This document shows positions 6,694 to 12,939 of a stretch of 12,939 nt of DNA, one piece after another. Where the stretch lies: the NCBI GenBank assembly GCA_016282055.1, contig JAEEJT010000033.1, positions 1-12,939 on the forward strand, read 5' to 3'. The position numbers and the translations under genes were made by a program. The notes beneath the pieces are model-generated. The model was given only the letters and a program-made list of their open reading frames with translations, searched no databases and was not told the DNA's origin. Numbering within the stretch: the first letter of the stretch is position 1; the number at the start of each line of letters is the position of its first letter. The DNA is from Bacilli bacterium (GTDB lineage: Bacteria > Bacillota_I > Bacilli_A > ML615J-28 > CAG-698).

Positions 6694-9405
6694 ATGAAAA
6701 AATTATTTTGTTTTATTTTTCTTTTATTGTTTACTGTTACATTATTAGCTTGTGATAAAAATAAAGATGGTGTTAAACCTGAATCTATTTCATTTAATAA
6801 TATTAAAACAGTATATAACGTAGATGATACTTTTAATGTTAGTCCTGTTGTTAAACCAACGAATGCTAAATATGATAAGATTGTTGTTGAATGTAGTGAT
6901 GAGGATGTTATTAGTATAACTGATGGTAAGGCAACATGTCTTAAAGAAGGTAATGTTACTTTGACATGTTTTATATCTAATTATAAAGATATAAAAGCTA
7001 CAATTGATATTGCTGTTACAACATCAACTGTAGTTGAACCAACATCTTTAGAAATTACTTATGATAATTTAATTGTTTTAGTTAATGAAACTATTCAATT
7101 AGGTAAGATTATAACTCCAAGTAATGATTATACTTGTATTTGGTCTAGTAGTAATGAAAATATTGCTACTGTTGATGGTAATGGTTTAGTAACTGGTATT
7201 GGTAATGTTAATGGTACTAATAAATGTGATATTAAATGTAAGATTTCAGGATTTAATATTGAAAAGACTGTTACTGTTACTGTTTTAAATGAAATTGTTC
7301 CTTTAACTGATTTTAGTTTATCTGTTAAAGATGGTTCTAGTGTTTGTGATACTTTAGTTGTTGGTCATACATTTAAAATTAGTGCTAGTGTAGTTCCTGC
7401 TATTGCTAATTATTATAATTTTGAATATGAAAGTAATGATGAGAATATTGTTACTATTGATAAACAAGGTATTATTACTTGTAATGGTATTGGTTCTTGT
7501 ACTATAACTGTTACTGACAAAAATACACATATCGAAAGAAGTATTGATATTGTTATATCTAGTGTTCCAACACTAACAGATTTTAGTATTTCAAGTAGAA
7601 CTATTACAGTTGGTGATAGAACTAGTATTACTGTTAATGTTACTCCAAAATATGCTTTATATGATATTGAATGGAGTGTTGATGATGAAAGTGTTGCAAC
7701 AATTGAAAATGGTTTATTAAGTGCTTTAAAAGTTGGAACTGTTCATGTTACAGCTTTAGAAAAGACTCTAAATAAAACTTGTAAGATTGATATTAATATT
7801 GAAGCTCCATTTGATCCTAATGCTAAACCAACAAGTATTACTCTAACTGGTGAAACTGAGTGTTATGTTGGTTATACTATACCTCTAACTGCTCAAGTGT
7901 ATCCTGCAGGTGTTAGTCAAAATGTTGTTTGGACTATTTCTTGTGAAGAAGGTAGTGCAACTATTGATGAGAATGGTGTTTTAACAGGTCTTCGCCCATC
8001 AATAGTTAGAATATTATGCTCTAGTGCTGTTGATAATAGTATTAAAAGTAATGTATTAAAAGTAAGAGTTTTAGAAGCTCCTGTTGATACTGTATTTGAT
8101 TTGCATGGATACAATATTGTTATTTTGAATGCTCAAAGTGCTTTATCTGATATTGATCCATTTTTATCAGGTTATAGTTCTTCTGATAAATCATATAAAC
8201 AAAGAGCTTGGAGAGAGGTATCTGAAGATTTCAACTGTTCTATAACAGTTGATGCTTATCCTGATACTGCTCCTTGGGGACCTCAAAGAAGAAGTTGGAT
8301 TATTAATAATGCAGTAACTAATTCTAGTTCTTGTGATTTTGCTGTTGTATCTGCCGCTTGGCTTCCTCAATTTGTTCAAAGTTCAGCATGTGTTGATTGT
8401 ACTAAATTCTTTAAAGATTATGGAAAAAATCAAATAACAAGTTCTTTAAAAGAAGCTGGTACATATAAGAATAAGTTCTATATAATGTCAACTGGAATTA
8501 ATGATTCTGAAAATTATGTATATAAAGGATTATATTATAATTATGGTTTGATTAAACGATTGAATCTTGAATCTCCAGCAAAACTATTTAATGAAGGTCA
8601 TTGGACATATGAAGACTTTGTTAATTATTGCAAACAAGCACAAGCTTTACTTGAAAAAGATAATTATGTTATGAGTGGTGGACCTAGTATTGTTTGGGCT
8701 GGTATGGTTAATGCTAGTGGTGTAAAAGTTGCTGATACATCAACTCTAGAACTTAATCTTACTCATCAATATTCAATTGATGCCATTAATGCTTTAAAAG
8801 AAATTGTTAGTAGTAAAGCTTGGGATATTGATAATATTAATTATGATGAAAAAGTTGTCTCATTTAGAGAACAAAGAGCTATTTTCCAACCTGGTGAATA
8901 TTGGTTTGTTAGAAGTGAAAACAGATGGGGAAGTAAATTATTTGGCGAAGATACAAAATATGGTTATGTTCCATTCCCATATCCAGCTAGTGTTGGTAAA
9001 GATAATACTATGATTAACCAAGCTGGTAAAGATTCTGTTTTAATGATGACTAGTGGACGTCAACATTCAAGTGATGTTACTTATGAAAAAATCTATTGTG
9101 CATTACTTAATGTTTATATAAAATCTACTAAATATCTAAAAGAAGATACTGCATTTAATATCTTACAAAGTAGATCTAATGCATTGAAAGCGAAACTTGA
9201 TGATCCTGAGTCAATTACTGCAGCATTATTCTTTAATGCTAGTAAGACTTTATATGATCCAATCTTTGATGAAAGTTTCCAAACAGAATATAGTAGTGAA
9301 ACAACAACTGCTGTTATTAATAGCGTAAAAGGCGCAGATGGATATGCTGAATTTGATAAAATTTATAGTGCAGTATATGTAAAATTCTGTTCAATATATG
9401 CTTAA
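6694..9405 (+). CDS. Lipoprotein with five Ig-like (Big_2) domains and a C-terminal sugar-binding (SBP) domain
   Basis: This is a surface lipoprotein of 903 residues. A signal peptide (KK, then a hydrophobic stretch) ends at the lipobox LLAC, with lipidated Cys20. Five Ig-like repeats of the Big_2 type follow at about 28-108, 114-198, 202-289, 293-370 and 378-460. Marker stretches are IWSSSNENIATVDGNGLVTG, EWSVDDESVATIENG and VVWTISCEEG. Residues 466-903 resemble a family 1 extracellular solute-binding protein: GLYYNYGLIKRLNLESP, then WTYEDF, and YGYVPFPYP. The usual CUT1 receptor is about 420-450 residues, so the Ig array is an addition. AGAAAGGA at 6681-6688 sets the start, 48 nt after the acetyltransferase stop. 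The mature protein has 20 cysteines besides the lipid anchor, many for a lipoprotein of this group. It probably serves the two upstream permeases; adhesion is an alternative role. The ligand is unknown. Confidence 0.88.
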   Translation: MKKLFCFIFLLLFTVTLLACDKNKDGVKPESISFNNIKTVYNVDDTFNVSPVVKPTNAKYDKIVVECSDEDVISITDGKATCLKEGNVTLTCFISNYKDIKATIDIAVTTSTVVEPTSLEITYDNLIVLVNETIQLGKIITPSNDYTCIWSSSNENIATVDGNGLVTGIGNVNGTNKCDIKCKISGFNIEKTVTVTVLNEIVPLTDFSLSVKDGSSVCDTLVVGHTFKISASVVPAIANYYNFEYESNDENIVTIDKQGIITCNGIGSCTITVTDKNTHIERSIDIVISSVPTLTDFSISSRTITVGDRTSITVNVTPKYALYDIEWSVDDESVATIENGLLSALKVGTVHVTALEKTLNKTCKIDINIEAPFDPNAKPTSITLTGETECYVGYTIPLTAQVYPAGVSQNVVWTISCEEGSATIDENGVLTGLRPSIVRILCSSAVDNSIKSNVLKVRVLEAPVDTVFDLHGYNIVILNAQSALSDIDPFLSGYSSSDKSYKQRAWREVSEDFNCSITVDAYPDTAPWGPQRRSWIINNAVTNSSSCDFAVVSAAWLPQFVQSSACVDCTKFFKDYGKNQITSSLKEAGTYKNKFYIMSTGINDSENYVYKGLYYNYGLIKRLNLESPAKLFNEGHWTYEDFVNYCKQAQALLEKDNYVMSGGPSIVWAGMVNASGVKVADTSTLELNLTHQYSIDAINALKEIVSSKAWDIDNINYDEKVVSFREQRAIFQPGEYWFVRSENRWGSKLFGEDTKYGYVPFPYPASVGKDNTMINQAGKDSVLMMTSGRQHSSDVTYEKIYCALLNVYIKSTKYLKEDTAFNILQSRSNALKAKLDDPESITAALFFNASKTLYDPIFDESFQTEYSSETTTAVINSVKGADGYAEFDKIYSAVYVKFCSIYA
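8194..8216 (+). repeat. 23-bp segment identical to 11421-11443
   Basis: Starts TATAAACAAAGAG and encodes the YKQRAWRE part of the solute-binding domain. An identical copy in the second lipoprotein gene shows that the two genes are duplicates. Confidence 0.75.
8961..8986 (+). repeat. 26-bp segment identical to 12197-12222
   Basis: Starts TGGTTATGTTCC and encodes GYVPFPYP, a strongly conserved loop of the solute-binding domain shared with the second lipoprotein. Confidence 0.75.
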
Positions 9406-9412
9406 AATTAAT

Positions 9413-9446
9413 AGACTCAAACATAAAAATGTTTGAGTCTTTTTTA
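9413..9446 (+). terminator. Rho-independent terminator after the first lipoprotein
   Basis: AGACTCAAACA (9413-9423) pairs perfectly with TGTTTGAGTCT (9430-9440) around a 6-nt TAAAAA loop, followed directly by a T run. It ends the nagZ-to-lipoprotein transcript and isolates the next gene. Confidence 0.9.
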
Positions 9447-9502
9447 ATTTTTATAAATATTAATATTGTGATATGAATTACTTAAATTTTTTAATATTTT
9501 TA

Positions 9503-9530
9503 TTGTAAATTAAATTAATTATGGTATAAT
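9503..9530 (+). promoter_or_regulatory. Extended -10 sigma-A promoter for the second lipoprotein
   Basis: TTGTAA (9503-9508) and a perfect TATAAT (9525-9530) are 16 bp apart, and TGG directly before the -10 makes it an extended -10 element. Transcription should start near 9537, giving a leader of about 70 nt. The rest of the 9406-9605 gap holds the preceding terminator, the inverted repeat and the ribosome site. Confidence 0.75.
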
Positions 9531-9540
9531 ATAGTAGTAA

Positions 9541-9581
9541 TGAAAACATTTTCTTAAATTATCATTTTGAAAATGTTTATA
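9541..9581 (+). promoter_or_regulatory. Inverted repeat with two cre-like operators in the leader
   Basis: AAACATTTTC (9544-9553) and GAAAATGTTT (9569-9578) are perfect inverted arms with a 15-nt spacer. Each arm lies in a 14-bp element, TGAAAACATTTTCT (9541-9554) and TGAAAATGTTTATA (9568-9581). Each of these matches 12 of 14 positions of the CcpA cre consensus TGWAARCGYTWNCA as I recall it. They lie just after the expected transcription start, a position suited to repression or roadblock. Another LacI-type repressor, or an RNA hairpin, is also possible. No T run follows, so it is not a terminator. Confidence 0.5.
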
Positions 9582-9594
9582 ATTAATTTTTATC

Positions 9595-9601
9595 GGGAGG
9601 A
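9595..9601 (+). promoter_or_regulatory. Strong ribosome binding site that sets the second lipoprotein start
   Basis: GGGAGGA lies 4 nt before the ATG at 9606. This fixes the start there, directly before a normal lipoprotein signal peptide, rather than at the in-frame ATG at 9567. Confidence 0.85.
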
Positions 9602-9605
9602 ATAT

Positions 9606-12600
9606 ATGAAAAAATTAATTGCTTTTTTATTGGTTTTCCTTTCTGCTTTAACTCTTTTAGCATGCAAGAAAGATAACAATGAAGACAAAATTACGTTCGA
9701 CAAAGACACTGTTGAATTAACATGCGATTCTACTGCAAGTGTTGTAATTAAGACTCCAACAGAAGGTACTTTTGTTGCTGAATCTGCAAATACAAATCTT
9801 GCAACAGCTACTGTTAAAGACCTTGTTGTTACTGTAACAGGTAAGCAAGTTGGTGAAACAACAGTAACTGTTACTCTTAAAGGAACTAAAACTACTGGTT
9901 CTTTTAAAGTTGTAGTTAAAGACGATGCGGATCCTACTTATGATCCAAACGCTCAAGTTACAGGAATCACTATTTCTACAGAAGGCTTTACTGATACAGT
10001 AACTGTTTATAATAATGGTTATAAATTAAAGGCTACTGTTACTCCAAGTAATGCTAATCCAACTGTTAGATGGTCATCATCTAATAATAATGTTGCTAAG
10101 ATTAATAGTGAAGGTGTTATTGAACCACTTACTGCTGGAACAGTAACATTTACTGCTACATCATTAGTTGGAAATGTTACTAAAGAAATCACTGTAAATG
10201 TTGTAAATCCTAGCGATCCAGAACAACCAATCAGTTTAACTGTTACTGCTTCAAAATCACCAATGGTTTTAACTGATACTGAAACTGAGTATAAATTAAC
10301 TGCTGTGTTATTACCAGAAACTGCTATTCAAAATGTTACATTTGAATCTTTAGATACAAATGTTGCTACAATTGATGCTAATGGTGTTATCACATTAGTT
10401 GATGCTGGTGAAGCTAAATTTAAAGTTACTTCTACAAAGAATCCTAACATTTCAAAAACTATTACAATTGATGTATATGAAACTGTAACATTAATGAGTG
10501 ATTTTACTTTAAATACTAATTCTAGTAAATTAAACGATAAACCATTTGTTATTGTTGAAAAAACATTAACTATTGAAACTTCTATTGCTCCAACTGATGC
10601 TACTTATAAAACATTTGAATGGTCAGTTGAACCAGAAGGTGTTGTTACTCTTGCTCCAAGTTCTACTACAAGAAGTGTAGTTGTTACTGGTGTTCAACCT
10701 GGTGATGTTACTATTACTTGTAATTCTACTGATGGTAGTAATTTAAGTAAAACAATTGCTATTTCTTGTGTTGAATTAGTTGCTCCAACATCAATGGAAA
10801 TTACTCCAAAGAAAGATCCATATTCAGTTATTGAAAATTTACCTGTAACTGTATTTAATATTACTTATCAACCTGCAAATGCTGATACTTCAGTTGTTTA
10901 TACTTCATCAAATCCGGAAGTTGCTACAGTTGATGAAAATGGTTTAGTTACTTATGTAAGTTCTGGTAATTGTGTAATTACTTGTAAATCTAAAGAATAT
11001 AATTTTGAAGGTACTTGCAACGTTGTATGTAAGACTTTAGATGAATCAACAGTTCCAGAAGAAGTTGTTGTTTATGGTGTTGAAAAGAATAAATTCTACT
11101 ATACTGGATTAAATATTCCTGTTAGTGCTTCTGTTTTACCATCAGCAGCAAGTCAAAATGTTACATGGAGTACTAGTGATGAAAATATTGCTAAATTTGA
11201 AAATGGTTATTTAAAATTAGTTGGTACTGGTAAAGTATATATTATAGTTAAATCTAATGCTAAAGATAATGTTTTAGTTAGATTCCAAATTACTGTTATA
11301 GAAGATGTTGTATATCCATTACAAGATTTACACGGATATGAAATTGTAATTTTAAATGCTGAAAGCGCATTAAAAGATATTGATCCAAATTTACCTGATT
11401 ATAATATGGTAGATAAGACTTATAAACAAAGAGCTTGGAGAGAAGTTCAAGAAGAAGGCAACTGCATTATTTCTGTAAAAGCTTATCCAGATACTGCTCC
11501 TTGGGGTAAACAACGTATTGCTTGGATTAAGACTAATGCTGCTAATAATGCTAGTGAAGCTGATTTAATGACTGTTGCATCAAACTGGTTACCAGAATTT
11601 GTTAATGCTAACGCTGCTGCAGATGTTACTGCATACTATAATAAATATGGTAAAGAACAAATGACTCCAGGATTAAAAGAATCTGGTTCATTTAAATATA
11701 AAATCTATGCTGCATCAATTGGTTCTAATGAAGCTACTAATAATGTTACATTAGGTTTATATTACAATGTTAATTGGGTAAAACAACTTGGTGTTGATGA
11801 TCCTGCAGAATTATTTAATACTGATAAATGGACTTATACTGGCTTCTCTAATTGGGTAAGACAAGTACAAGCTAAATTAGGTAATGATGGAATACATTAT
11901 TGTCTTGGCGGACATCCAATGTATTATTGGTTTGGTTTGAGTGAAGCTGCTGGTATTAAAGTTGTTGAAACTAAGACAGCTTCAGTTAATTTAACAAATT
12001 CAAAACAAAAAGATGGTGCTGATTTAATTAAAGCATTATACAAAGAAGGATGCATGGATAACGTAAATAGTTGGGCTGAAAAAACTGGTCCATTCTATGA
12101 AGGAAATACTGTAATGTCAACTGGTTTCTTAGAATTCGTTCATAACGGAAATAGATGGCCTACTGATATGTGGGGTGCTGGAGATGCAACTAAAGTTGGT
12201 TATGTTCCATTCCCATATCCAGATAATATGGATAAAGCCGATACTAGAGTTGCTTTAAGTGGTAACAGTCTTTATATGTATGTTACTGGTAGAAACTATC
12301 CAGCTGGTGTTACATTAGAATATGTTTACCAAGCAGTTAATGAAGTATTCTTAAGAACTGTTAAGTATCAATCTGATGATCAAACATTCAATGCTAGCCA
12401 AGCTATTTCAAATTACTTAAAGAGTAAGATTGATAATGCTGTTTCAGTTGAAGCTATGATGTATTATAACTCAACTAGAACATTCTTTGATCCAGGTCTA
12501 AATCTATATGACTCAATTGCCGAAAACGTATTGAAATCTGCATGCGTTGAAGTAATTAAAGGTGACAAAGATTATTATGAAGCTATGGGTGAAGTTTACG

Positions 12601-12638
12601 ATCCATTCTTCACTAGAGTTACTCAAATTTACGGATAA
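9606..12638 (+). CDS. Lipoprotein with six Ig-like (Big_2) domains and a C-terminal sugar-binding (SBP) domain
   Basis: This is a surface lipoprotein of 1010 residues from ATG 9606; an in-frame ATG 13 codons earlier has no ribosome site. The signal peptide ends at LLAC with lipidated Cys20. Six Ig-like domains lie at about 29-106, 119-200, 209-291, 296-388, 394-476 and 485-565. Typical stretches are RWSSSNNNVAKINSEGVI, YTSSNPEVATVDENGLVT and TWSTSDENIAKFENG. The solute-binding domain (about 572-1010) is clearly paralogous to that of the previous gene: DLHGYEIVILNAESAL, YKQRAWREV, AYPDTAPWG and GYVPFPYP recur in order. Its ligand-contact regions differ, for example LGGHPMYYWFG in place of MSGGPSIVWAG. 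It has one more Ig domain and fewer cysteines (11 besides the anchor) than its paralog. It has its own promoter and terminator, so expression can exceed that of the upstream genes. The ligand is unknown; amino-sugar glycans are the contextual guess. Confidence 0.88.
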   Translation: MKKLIAFLLVFLSALTLLACKKDNNEDKITFDKDTVELTCDSTASVVIKTPTEGTFVAESANTNLATATVKDLVVTVTGKQVGETTVTVTLKGTKTTGSFKVVVKDDADPTYDPNAQVTGITISTEGFTDTVTVYNNGYKLKATVTPSNANPTVRWSSSNNNVAKINSEGVIEPLTAGTVTFTATSLVGNVTKEITVNVVNPSDPEQPISLTVTASKSPMVLTDTETEYKLTAVLLPETAIQNVTFESLDTNVATIDANGVITLVDAGEAKFKVTSTKNPNISKTITIDVYETVTLMSDFTLNTNSSKLNDKPFVIVEKTLTIETSIAPTDATYKTFEWSVEPEGVVTLAPSSTTRSVVVTGVQPGDVTITCNSTDGSNLSKTIAISCVELVAPTSMEITPKKDPYSVIENLPVTVFNITYQPANADTSVVYTSSNPEVATVDENGLVTYVSSGNCVITCKSKEYNFEGTCNVVCKTLDESTVPEEVVVYGVEKNKFYYTGLNIPVSASVLPSAASQNVTWSTSDENIAKFENGYLKLVGTGKVYIIVKSNAKDNVLVRFQITVIEDVVYPLQDLHGYEIVILNAESALKDIDPNLPDYNMVDKTYKQRAWREVQEEGNCIISVKAYPDTAPWGKQRIAWIKTNAANNASEADLMTVASNWLPEFVNANAAADVTAYYNKYGKEQMTPGLKESGSFKYKIYAASIGSNEATNNVTLGLYYNVNWVKQLGVDDPAELFNTDKWTYTGFSNWVRQVQAKLGNDGIHYCLGGHPMYYWFGLSEAAGIKVVETKTASVNLTNSKQKDGADLIKALYKEGCMDNVNSWAEKTGPFYEGNTVMSTGFLEFVHNGNRWPTDMWGAGDATKVGYVPFPYPDNMDKADTRVALSGNSLYMYVTGRNYPAGVTLEYVYQAVNEVFLRTVKYQSDDQTFNASQAISNYLKSKIDNAVSVEAMMYYNSTRTFFDPGLNLYDSIAENVLKSACVEVIKGDKDYYEAMGEVYDPFFTRVTQIYG
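11421..11443 (+). repeat. 23-bp segment identical to 8194-8216
   Basis: Second copy of the YKQRAWRE-coding segment in the paralogous lipoprotein gene, in the same reading frame. Confidence 0.75.
12197..12222 (+). repeat. 26-bp segment identical to 8961-8986
   Basis: Second copy of the GYVPFPYP-coding segment. Identity at the DNA level, including synonymous sites, points to recent duplication, gene conversion or shared codon bias. Confidence 0.75.
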
Positions 12639-12645
12639 AAAAATT

Positions 12646-12676
12646 AACCTTTAGGATTATTCCTAAAGGTTTTTTT
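12646..12676 (+). terminator. Rho-independent terminator after the second lipoprotein
   Basis: AACCTTTAGGA (12646-12656) pairs perfectly with TCCTAAAGGTT (12661-12671) around a TTAT loop, followed by five more T. It makes the second lipoprotein gene a single-gene transcript. Confidence 0.92.
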
Positions 12677-12710
12677 ATGCTTTATTTTCATTTCAATTTT
12701 ATTGTAAATA

Positions 12711-12719
12711 TGGTATAAT
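12711..12719 (+). promoter_or_regulatory. Extended -10 promoter for the DUF624-like gene
   Basis: TGG followed by TATAAT (12714-12719) repeats the extended -10 found before the second lipoprotein. The -35 is poor (TTTCAA at 12691-12696 with 17-bp spacing). The expected start near 12726 leaves a very short leader, with AAGGA (12728-12732) close to the 5' end. Confidence 0.65.
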
Positions 12720-12742
12720 AAGTTAATAAGGAAAATAGATAT

Positions 12743-12939
12743 ATGGATATAGAAAAGTATACAAATAGTAGAATATTTTTATTTTTTGAATGGTTTTTTA
12801 AATTAGTTGTTTGGAACCTTTTAACTGTTTTAATTGTTGTTTTATCAGGAATTATACCATTTACAATTTTTACTAATATTAAGAATAATTATCAAGTTAA
12901 TCACGTAGATATAATTGATAATGAAGTTATAGTGTATCA
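12743..12939 (+). CDS. DUF624/YesL-like membrane protein, 3' end outside window
   Basis: Only the first 65 codons are visible. The protein starts MDIEKYTNSRIFLFFEWFFK and continues into a hydrophobic segment (about 21-44) ending SGIIPFTIFTNI. An aromatic start, a first membrane helix and a GxxPF turn are the pattern I recall for the N-terminus of DUF624 (YesL) proteins. These are small integral membrane proteins often encoded among CUT1 sugar transporter genes; their role is not established. AAGGA at 12728-12732 is 10 nt from the ATG and supports the start. It has its own promoter after a terminator. The context fits a DUF624 protein, but with so little sequence the assignment remains tentative; a generic membrane protein is the alternative. 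Confidence 0.6.
   Translation, partial: MDIEKYTNSRIFLFFEWFFKLVVWNLLTVLIVVLSGIIPFTIFTNIKNNYQVNHVDIIDNEVIVY

Noticed and set aside
9544..9578. Inverted repeat as a terminator
   Set aside because: The stem is A/T dominated with a 15-nt loop and no following T run, and it lies between a promoter and its gene.
9567..9605. Earlier in-frame ATG giving a 13-residue longer second lipoprotein
   Set aside because: It lies inside the inverted repeat, has no ribosome site, and would put a charged segment before a normal signal peptide. ATG 9606 has GGGAGGA at ideal distance.
7917..9956. Minus-strand frames at 7917-8114, 8191-8379 and 9717-9956
   Set aside because: They are antisense to the lipoprotein genes, have Ser/Asn-rich composition mirroring the sense strand, and show no start signals.
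6780..11330. Repeated sequence that might be a CRISPR or satellite array
   Set aside because: The periodicity is at the protein level, about 80-95 residues per Ig-like domain, with diverged DNA and no uniform repeat-spacer structure.
1..12939. Mycoplasma genetic code (TGA as tryptophan)
   Set aside because: All genes read through full-length conserved domains with TGG tryptophan, and I saw no in-frame TGA in them.
1..12939. tRNA, rRNA, insertion sequence or phage genes
   Set aside because: I saw no GC-richer structured RNA stretch, transposase motif or terminal inverted repeats; the space is almost fully used by the described genes.

Overview
The window is very AT-rich DNA, about 12.9 kb, with all genes on the + strand. 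It looks like a wall-bearing, low-GC member of the Bacillota, possibly an uncultured gut Bacilli lineage close to Erysipelotrichales, RF39 or Acholeplasma-like groups. Reasons: strong A/T third-position bias, AGGAGG-type ribosome binding sites, U-tailed hairpin terminators, LLAC lipoboxes, and MsmX-style sugar ABC transport without a local ATPase. All eight genes whose 3' ends are visible stop with TAA or TAG, never TGA. The tryptophans I traced are TGG, so the standard code fits better than the Mycoplasma code. The lineage is inference.

Layout. Positions 1-3319 hold a tightly coupled set: the 3' part of a DUF5696-like putative glycosidase, then two CUT1-type sugar permeases (MalF-like and MalG-like). 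Both junctions are 8-nt ATGNNTAA overlaps. A hairpin terminator follows at 3326-3351. Positions 3371-9405 hold a cytoplasmic amino-sugar module and a receptor: a NagZ-type GH3 beta-N-acetylglucosaminidase, NagB glucosamine-6-phosphate deaminase, a tandem-GNAT acetyltransferase resembling the Clostridium GlmA type, and a 903-residue lipoprotein with five Ig-like (Big_2) domains before a solute-binding domain. After a terminator and a strong extended -10 promoter comes a second, larger lipoprotein with six Ig-like domains and a paralogous solute-binding domain (9606-12638). Another terminator and promoter precede the start of a DUF624/YesL-like membrane protein, cut by the window end.

Working model (inference). 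Surface receptors held on Ig-like stalks capture an N-acetylglucosamine-containing oligosaccharide, and the two permeases import it using an ATPase encoded elsewhere. NagZ removes GlcNAc in the cytoplasm, the GNAT protein may re-acetylate free glucosamine or glucosaminides, and NagB feeds glucosamine-6-phosphate into glycolysis. NagA and an amino-sugar kinase are not in the window. Two overlapping-type inverted elements resembling CcpA cre sites lie just after the promoter of the second receptor and suggest catabolite control. The most unusual feature is the pair of long Ig-stalked solute receptors, whose architecture is odd for a protein that must dock onto a membrane permease.
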